Shown: positions 15,537 to 19,947 of the stretch, one piece after another
Numbering within the stretch: position 1 is the first letter of the stretch
Layout: every line of letters begins with the position of its first letter
Origin: Candidatus Bathyarchaeota archaeon
GTDB taxonomy: Archaea > Thermoproteota > Bathyarchaeia > Bathyarchaeales > Bathycorpusculaceae
NCBI GenBank assembly: GCA_018396615.1
Contig: JAGTQT010000010.1
Coordinates: 14,576-34,522, forward strand
Direction of reading: 5' to 3'
Length of the DNA stretch: 19,947 nt
Program-made: the position numbers and the translations under genes
Notes under the pieces: generated by a model
Databases searched by the model: none
Seen by the model: only the letters and a program-made list of their open reading frames with translations
What the model was told of the DNA's origin: nothing

Positions 15537-16460
15537 CTATCGCCTAGTAACAAGGTAGACACCCACAAAGATTAGGAATGCTCCACCTAGAACGGAAGTG
15601 TCGACCCGTTCTCCAAACAATGTTACAGCAAAAATTACTGTGATAACTGGTTCTATGAAGAGGAAGGAGCTGGTTGCTGCTGCTCCTGCTTGTTTCAAAA
15701 CGTGGAACCATATAAGGTAGCCAAAAAATGAACATGTGACCGAAAGAAAGAGAATTGACACCCAACCGATGCTGCTAATGCCGAGTACCATATGGAAAGA
15801 GTTTTCCGCAACTGAAAAGGGAACCAAAAACAGTCCACCTAGCATATTGACATATGCAACTACAAGGAAAGCATCATACTTCTCCAAAGTTCTTCGTCCC
15901 AGCAAGCTATATGTTGCCCAGAGAAACGGCGTCAAGAGCAAAAGAATGCTCCCAAGAAGGAAATCTGTGCCGCCTTGAGCGCTCCATCCTCCCCCAACAA
16001 TAACAATGAATGTTCCGATTGCGGCGATTGCGATTCCCACAATCTGGGTTCTCCGCAGTTTCTCTTTAAGCAGTCTAACTGAGAGAGCGCTGATGATTAT
16101 CGGAGCCAGCAGACATACGAAAATCGCTGCAATCGAGGCTCCAGCCATCCGTATTCCCGTATATTGAGCAATGAAGAAGACTGTAACTCCAGTCAAGGAA
16201 AGAAGCAAGATTGTTGGCAACTCTCTTGGCTGGATGCTAAGGCAGTATTTTCGGCTTACGCTCTTCTTTATCATGATAGCTGCCATAAATAAAGCGCCGG
16301 CGATCAAGAAGCGAAAGGTGGCAATCGCTGTGGGAGATAATCCCTCGTTTAAAGCAACCTTGACAACCACAAAGGAGCTACCCCAAAAAGAAATCAACAA
16401 CAACATTAAGAAGACATTTAAACGGCTTGTTGAACGTGTATCCATAACAATCTTTACCAA
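15537..16460 (-). CDS. EamA/DMT-superfamily transporter
   Basis: A 307-residue membrane protein with about ten hydrophobic segments in two repeated halves of five, the pattern of the drug/metabolite transporter superfamily (EamA domains). Each half starts with a short conserved stretch (FWGSSFVVVKVAL near 25-37 and LLTPFLWATYSLLGRR near 175-190), and the second half ends FIEPVITVIFAVTLFGE. Such proteins export amino acids, drugs or metabolites across the cytoplasmic membrane; the substrate cannot be inferred. TTG 16460 is the longest start, with AGGG four bases upstream; ATG 16445 would remove five residues and is equally acceptable. It lies 13 bases from the convergent DUF2110 gene. Upstream are strong TATA-like elements, so it is probably transcribed separately from aspS. 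Confidence 0.9.
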   Translation of the reverse strand: MVKIVMDTRSTSRLNVFLMLLLISFWGSSFVVVKVALNEGLSPTAIATFRFLIAGALFMAAIMIKKSVSRKYCLSIQPRELPTILLLSLTGVTVFFIAQYTGIRMAGASIAAIFVCLLAPIIISALSVRLLKEKLRRTQIVGIAIAAIGTFIVIVGGGWSAQGGTDFLLGSILLLLTPFLWATYSLLGRRTLEKYDAFLVVAYVNMLGGLFLVPFSVAENSFHMVLGISSIGWVSILFLSVTCSFFGYLIWFHVLKQAGAAATSSFLFIEPVITVIFAVTLFGERVDTSVLGGAFLIFVGVYLVTRR

Positions 16461-16534
16461 CGAACCCTACTCTACATTTCCTTCAAAAAACACGTCCCAC
16501 TATATTAAAGGTCTGCCACACTCTAGACTCACAG

Positions 16535-16547
16535 CCTATATATAAGG
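16535..16547 (-). promoter_or_regulatory. Strong, nearly symmetric TATA element upstream of the DMT transporter
   Basis: CCTATATATAAGG reads almost the same on both strands. On the minus strand it would start transcripts near 16513, about 50 bases before the transporter start. A second TATA-like stretch, CTTTAATATA (16510-16501), would give a shorter leader. Confidence 0.5.
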
Positions 16548-16630
16548 GGGATAAATTCCATTCGAGCTAAACAGCCGCCAACACCATACTCTACTTTCAG
16601 CAACATCTCCCATCATAGGTATGGAAAACG

Positions 16631-17947
16631 TTAAGGCGTCAATCGAGTCTTATCTCTCGGATACAGAGTAACTTCCCGAATATTCTTCTTCCCAGTCAAC
16701 ATCATCGTCAGCCTCTCCAAACCTATTGCCCAACCCGCGTGTGGAGGCATACCATAGTCAAAAGCTTGGAGATGACAACGGAAAGAATCAGGATTCAGCC
16801 CCTTCTCTTCAAGCTGCTTAACAAGAAGCCTCTTAGAAGCAACCCTAGTTCCACCGGAAACAAGCTCAATCCAACGCCACATCAAGTCAAAACCCTCAGT
16901 CAGCTCTGGACGATCAGCACAAGGCTGAATATAGAAGGATCTCGCTGACTTCGGCCAACGTGTAATAAAGTAGAAATAAGGATGAATCTTCCCTAACGTT
17001 CTCAAAACAGGCGTCGGAATATCTTCACCCCACGGAATCACAATACCCTCCGATTTCAACTCTTCAAGCACATCATCATACGTCAACCGCTTGAACGGCA
17101 GCTCAGGAACCTTAACACTATACTTCAGCACAGCCAACTCTCTACCACATTTTTCGCTAACCGTTTTACACACATAATGCATAAGCTGCTCTAACAGCTG
17201 CATAACATCCTCCGCATCCGCAAACGCTTCCTCGATGTCAATAGAGACAAACTCGCTCAAATGCCGACGAGTATGCGACTCCTCCGCGCGGAAAAATGGG
17301 CCAATCTCGAAAACCTTCTCTAGGCTCATCACCAACTGCTCCTTATACAGTTGAGGACTCTGAGCCAGAAACGCGTCACGCCCAAAATAGTCCACCTTAA
17401 ACAGTGCAGCACCACCCTCAGTTGCAGAGCCGATAAATCGAGGTGTATGCACCTCAATAAATCCTCGTGCAAATAAGAACTCTCTTACCGCCTCTACCGC
17501 TTTGTGCTGAATCTTGAAGACCGCAATGTTTTCTTCACGACAAAGATCAAGCGCGCGTGCATCAAGGCAGACATCTAGTTTGGCAAGAGTTTTCCCGCAG
17601 ATATCTATTGGCGGAGACTCGGCTGTGTTGAAAATCTTAATCTCCTTCGGAATCACTTCGACGCCCCTTGGAGTAATATCTGTCTTTTTAACCGTGCCTT
17701 TCACACCAATGCTGAACCGCTTCTGAAGGGCATCAGCCTTCGAAAGCACTTCGGCGCTTGTTTTCTTCCGTAAAACAGTAACCTGTATCGTGCCTTCTCG
17801 ATCCTGCAAAATAATGAAACGCAAAGCACCCAAATCTCTAATCTCCTGAACCCACCCAAAAAGCGTGACTTCACAGCCATCCATCTCCGGCTTCACATCA
17901 ACAGAATAATGCGTTCTTTTCCAATCACCAATAACATCCAAATCCAT
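16631..17947 (-). CDS. aspS: Aspartyl-tRNA synthetase, archaeal type
   Basis: A 438-residue class IIb synthetase from ATG 17947, chosen because GGTG lies nine bases upstream and archaeal enzymes begin just before the RTHYS segment found here at 11-15. An anticodon-binding OB fold occupies about 15-110. The catalytic core has SATEGGAALF near 176, the QSPQLYKEQ aspartate-site segment near 196, motif 2 FRAEESHTRRH near 221-231 and motif 3 GLERLTMMLTG near 414-424. The C-terminal NIREVTLYPRDKTRLTP is typical. At the two positions known to set tRNA discrimination in archaea (W26 and K85 of the Thermococcus enzyme) it has Q34 and P93, so it may also charge tRNA-Asn with aspartate. It starts 16 bases after the NusA-like gene on the same strand. 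Confidence 0.95.
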   Translation of the reverse strand: MDLDVIGDWKRTHYSVDVKPEMDGCEVTLFGWVQEIRDLGALRFIILQDREGTIQVTVLRKKTSAEVLSKADALQKRFSIGVKGTVKKTDITPRGVEVIPKEIKIFNTAESPPIDICGKTLAKLDVCLDARALDLCREENIAVFKIQHKAVEAVREFLFARGFIEVHTPRFIGSATEGGAALFKVDYFGRDAFLAQSPQLYKEQLVMSLEKVFEIGPFFRAEESHTRRHLSEFVSIDIEEAFADAEDVMQLLEQLMHYVCKTVSEKCGRELAVLKYSVKVPELPFKRLTYDDVLEELKSEGIVIPWGEDIPTPVLRTLGKIHPYFYFITRWPKSARSFYIQPCADRPELTEGFDLMWRWIELVSGGTRVASKRLLVKQLEEKGLNPDSFRCHLQAFDYGMPPHAGWAIGLERLTMMLTGKKNIREVTLYPRDKTRLTP

Positions 17948-17963
17948 AGAACTTGACACCACA

Positions 17964-18473
17964 CTAATCCGTAAGCTCAACCCGCAACGTAATACTGCGA
18001 ATCTTACTCGCAATCTCCTTCAAAGTCTTCAAATCAAAAGGCAACTGCGAACCCCGCCTCCGACGCAAAATAACACGCGTCTCCGTACTCCCATCAGGCA
18101 ACCAAATCGTATTAATAGTAACAATACTCAAAGGCGCAAACAAATCCTCCAAAAACCTCCTATCATCAACACCAAACTCCAAAACCCGCACACTCTTCCC
18201 CGTCGCCTCACTAATCGCCCTAATAATCTTCCCCCCATAACCCAAAAGCCTAGGAACATCCCCCGGACCAACAACAATCGCCAAAGTCCCACCAGCATCC
18301 ACCGCCCTATGAAAAAACACATTCTGAAGAGAAGGATACCTCTCCTCCAAAGACAAAAGCAAACGAGCAACCTTCAAATCAATACCACTAATATCTCCAG
18401 ACTTCAACCTAGCCGAACACTTCGGGCATAGTATGCCACTCTTCAAACAGAAACTGCACAGCTCTGTTTTCAC
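17964..18473 (-). CDS. NusA-like protein: zinc ribbon plus KH domain
   Basis: About 169 residues from GTG 18473, preferred because GGAGGG lies 11 bases upstream; TTG 18494 would add seven residues without a ribosome binding site. Numbered from that TTG, the zinc site uses C13, C16, C23 and C26 (CSFC and CPKC). A KH domain follows with the GYGG loop near 86-89 (RLLGYGGKIIRAISEATGKSV), and a basic RRRRG stretch lies near 144-148. The combination matches archaeal proteins annotated as transcription elongation factor NusA-like; KH domains bind single-stranded RNA. It lies between Alba and aspS on one strand. Its codon use is remarkable: from residue 34 on, nearly every codon ends in G or T, unlike its first 33 codons or the neighbouring alba gene. 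Confidence 0.85.
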   Translation of the reverse strand: MKTELCSFCLKSGILCPKCSARLKSGDISGIDLKVARLLLSLEERYPSLQNVFFHRAVDAGGTLAIVVGPGDVPRLLGYGGKIIRAISEATGKSVRVLEFGVDDRRFLEDLFAPLSIVTINTIWLPDGSTETRVILRRRRGSQLPFDLKTLKEIASKIRSITLRVELTD

Positions 18474-18541
18474 CCTTGAAACTGCCCTCCACAAATAAAG
18501 GAGGGGCGGCGGAGCCCTGAACCGGCACAGGAAACACGTTT

Positions 18542-18820
18542 CTAGCGTTCTAAAGTTATTTCGACAGTGCTTACGTTTGTTGGCGAGCCACCCTCTTCTC
18601 TGGGTGTCATCTGCTGCGTTCCAATATTGATTTTCTTAACTTTTACGTCAGGCAGAAATTTGCGTCTGACCACTTCGACTACGTCTACTGCAACGCTTAT
18701 GGCTCTTCCTCGCGCTTTAATGTTCACTTCTTTTGCTCCGCCGTGAAAGAGGGTTATGCAAGCCAGTACGTAGTTCATTACTGGCTTGTTTCCGATCAGC
18801 ACTGAATTGCTTTCAGACAT
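18542..18820 (-). CDS. alba: Alba, chromatin and RNA-binding protein
   Basis: A 92-residue Alba homologue, a small abundant dimer that coats DNA and RNA in archaea. Landmarks: VLIGNKPVMNYVLACITLF near 7-25, EVNIKARGRAISVAVDVVEV near 31-50 and STVEITLER at the end. At the site matching Sulfolobus Alba K16-K17 it has N11-K12, so the lysine whose acetylation is known in Sulfolobus is missing while the second is kept. GGTG lies about eight bases before the ATG. Codon use is rich in A- and C-ending codons, opposite to the NusA-like gene that follows after about 70 bases. Probable promoter at 18871-18881. Confidence 0.96.
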   Translation of the reverse strand: MSESNSVLIGNKPVMNYVLACITLFHGGAKEVNIKARGRAISVAVDVVEVVRRKFLPDVKVKKINIGTQQMTPREEGGSPTNVSTVEITLER

Positions 18821-18870
18821 TTTCTTGCACCGCCTTACTCCTATTTTTCAGTTTGTATAGGCGCGATAAC

Positions 18871-18881
18871 ATTTTTTAAGC
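18871..18881 (-). promoter_or_regulatory. Possible TATA box for alba
   Basis: On the minus strand this reads GCTTAAAAAAT, about 55 bases before the alba ATG. A start near 18850 would leave a leader of about 30 bases. A second AT-rich stretch (TATTTATTCC, 18892-18883) lies just upstream. Confidence 0.4.
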
Positions 18882-19148
18882 TGGAATAAATACATTGCGG
18901 TATCAACTGGGATCCCAAAAAAGATTGGGTTAAGCCATTGATCCCCCAGAACACAGCCAAAAGAACAGCCCTTTCAAACAAAATACCAAACATTTTTTAG
19001 TTTAAAGATTAAAAACAACAAAGATAGAACAGCAGGAGGAGCCGCTTCAGCAACCATAGATAATGCATCCGTTCTGCGAAGATAAAAAAACTACACATAC
19101 CCACAACCCCCACATGAGAAACTCATTGCAGCAACTTCAAGTAAAGAA
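18882..19148. other. Gene-free stretch between alba and tRNA-Val
   Basis: No convincing gene is seen between the alba promoter and the tRNA promoter. The plus strand is rich in A and C throughout. It contains a 10-base perfect palindrome, TGGGATCCCA (18908-18917), followed by GATCCCCCAG at 18940-18949, which can pair imperfectly with it. A reading frame from ATG 19063 runs through the tRNA and has no ribosome binding site, so it is not taken as real. A small RNA cannot be excluded. Confidence 0.5.
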
Positions 19149-19156
19149 CTTAAATC
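19149..19156 (+). promoter_or_regulatory. Possible TATA box for tRNA-Val
   Basis: CTTAAATC is centred about 30 bases before the first base of the mature tRNA, the expected spacing for a transcript that starts a few bases upstream of the tRNA. Confidence 0.45.
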
Positions 19157-19181
19157 CAAGCTTCATAAATCAGAATAAGGA

Positions 19182-19256
19182 GGGCCGGTCGTCTAGCTTG
19201 GTTAGGACATTGGCTTTACGAGCCAAAGGTCGCCGGTTCGAGTCCGGTCCGGCCCA
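19182..19256 (+). tRNA. tRNA-Val (anticodon UAC)
   Basis: Folds as a full cloverleaf of 75 bases. The acceptor stem is GGGCCGG with CCGGCCC. The D arm contains TTGGTTAG. The anticodon stem TTGGC/GCCAA encloses the loop TTTACGA with anticodon TAC. The variable region is AGGTC, and the T arm GCCGG-TTCGAGT-CCGGT has one G-T pair. The discriminator is A. CCA is not encoded; the next bases are CTAA. No intron is present. It reads GUA valine codons, and possibly others depending on modification. Confidence 0.96.
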
Positions 19257-19310
19257 CTAAAAGCAAGTCTCCGAGGATGGAAGTCAGCTTTGTAGCTGCT
19301 TATATCGCCC

Positions 19311-19319
19311 TATATATAA
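19311..19319 (+). promoter_or_regulatory. Likely TATA box for aIF6
   Basis: TATATATAA lies about 95 bases before the aIF6 start. A second candidate, ACTATAAG near 19345-19352, would give a shorter leader of about 35 bases. Either start would keep the GGAAGGAG ribosome binding site. Confidence 0.45.
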
Positions 19320-19411
19320 ATTGAACGTTTTTGGGAAGGAAAAACTATAAGCTTGCTTAACACTATTGAAAAGAAAAGTCATGTAGGCGTTGCGTAGGAA
19401 GGAGAATTATT

Positions 19412-19947
19412 TTGCCTGTTTATCTCTGTGACATCGTTGGATCCGCCAGCATAGGCGTCTATTCGTTGGCAACAGATGACATGGTTATAGTTCCGCGTCT
19501 CGTTCCGCTTAAAAAGGCAGAGAGAATAGCAGAATGGCTTAACGTTAAGCTTATTCACACCTCTATAGGCGGATCTGTTCTCGTAGGAGCCTTTGCCTGT
19601 GCAAATTCCAACGGGATTCTTTTACCAAGCCTCGTGATGGACGAGGAAATCAACAGTATTAGATCTGTTTTTAAAGGCAAAATCAAGGTTATGGAGACAA
19701 AGCGCACAGCCTACGGAAACATGGTATTAGCAAATGACTATGGAGCAGCAGTTGACCCACGCCTCAAGGACAAAGAGATTGCCATAATCTCTGAAACGTT
19801 GGGAGTCGCTGCCGTGCGCAGCGAAATCGCTGGTTTACCCTATGTCGGCTCCCTAGGTGTTGCCACCAACAAGGGAGTGTTAGTTCATCCACTGATTAAA
19901 GACGAAGAACGCAAGATCTTAGAGGATGCCCTCAAGCTGTTCTATAG
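19412..19947 (+). CDS. Translation initiation factor 6 (aIF6), partial
   Basis: The first 178 residues of aIF6 (family about 220), cut by the right edge. It binds the large ribosomal subunit and blocks joining with the small subunit. The protein is built of pseudo-repeats of about 45 residues in a five-fold propeller; repeat-like segments visible here include GSASIGVYSLATDDMVIVP, GGSVLVGAFACANSNGILLP, YGNMVLANDYGAAVDP and YVGSLGVATNKGVLVHP. The start is TTG 19412, with AGGAG seven bases upstream. It follows tRNA-Val on the same strand, with likely promoters between them. Genes for ribosomal proteins L39e and L31e, often upstream of aIF6 in archaea, are not present here. Confidence 0.95.
   Translation, partial: MPVYLCDIVGSASIGVYSLATDDMVIVPRLVPLKKAERIAEWLNVKLIHTSIGGSVLVGAFACANSNGILLPSLVMDEEINSIRSVFKGKIKVMETKRTAYGNMVLANDYGAAVDPRLKDKEIAIISETLGVAAVRSEIAGLPYVGSLGVATNKGVLVHPLIKDEERKILEDALKLFY

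Noticed and set aside
16585..16620. Possible C/D-box small RNA on the minus strand (ATGATGG near 16617-16611, then CTGA nearby)
   Set aside because: The C box is imperfect, and no convincing second box pair or terminal D box follows at the right spacing.
18128..18370. Open frame of 80 codons on the minus strand, very rich in W, G, L, R and F
   Set aside because: It is a by-product of the G/T-rich composition of the NusA-like gene read in another frame.
19063..19260. Open frame of 65 codons across the tRNA-Val gene
   Set aside because: It runs through the tRNA, lacks a ribosome binding site, and has a low-complexity start.
1..19947. Mobile element, CRISPR array or defence system
   Set aside because: No transposase, integrase, spaced repeats or defence-type domains were found in any gene; the genes are ordinary chromosomal ones.

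Overview
The window is archaeal chromosome. Evidence: an archaeal threonyl-tRNA synthetase with its own type of N-terminal editing domain, an archaeal aspartyl-tRNA synthetase, transcription factor E, MBF1 with a zinc ribbon, archaeal NAC, Trm56, Alba, a NusA-like KH protein, aIF6, a tRNA gene without encoded CCA, TATA-type promoters and many TTG/GTG starts behind GGAG- or GGTG-type ribosome binding sites. The gene mix looks most like the Bathyarchaeia/TACK side of the archaea; that placement is an impression, not a computed result. I see no insertion sequence, prophage, CRISPR array or integrase. This is mostly core chromosome.

Layout. 1-2071 (minus): an FAD-dependent DAO-family oxidoreductase followed by the N-terminal part of a tungsten-type aldehyde:ferredoxin oxidoreductase that runs off the left edge. 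2260-5233 (plus): a large, heavily sequon-rich surface protein with a pilin-like N-terminus and five repeated domains, then a class I aminotransferase. 5305-11198 (minus): PUA protein, NAC, DUF362 protein, PfkB kinase, a small zinc protein, ThrRS and a branched-chain aminotransferase. 11245-15523 (plus): an information-processing run of MBF1, HflX, Trm56, TFE, HD protein and DUF2110 protein, several overlapping or touching. 15537-18820 (minus): DMT exporter, AspRS, NusA-like Zn/KH protein and Alba. 19182-19256 (plus): tRNA-Val(UAC). 19412-end (plus): aIF6, cut by the right edge.

How it works together. Most genes serve translation and transcription (two aminoacyl-tRNA synthetases, a tRNA methyltransferase, a tRNA, ribosome factors HflX and aIF6, NAC at the exit tunnel, TFE and MBF1 at promoters, Alba on nucleic acid). 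Two aminotransferases lie tail to tail around 5234-5304. The left edge may be a small oxidative pathway in which an amine or amino-acid oxidase feeds an aldehyde oxidoreductase.

The most unusual signals are: (1) 132 consecutive codons in the NusA-like gene that all end in G or T, starting abruptly after its zinc-ribbon part; (2) the pilin-like surface protein built from five domains, each carrying one C-x3-W signature; (3) an hflX gene whose expected N-terminus lies upstream of any NTG codon and begins at an ACG behind a good ribosome binding site.
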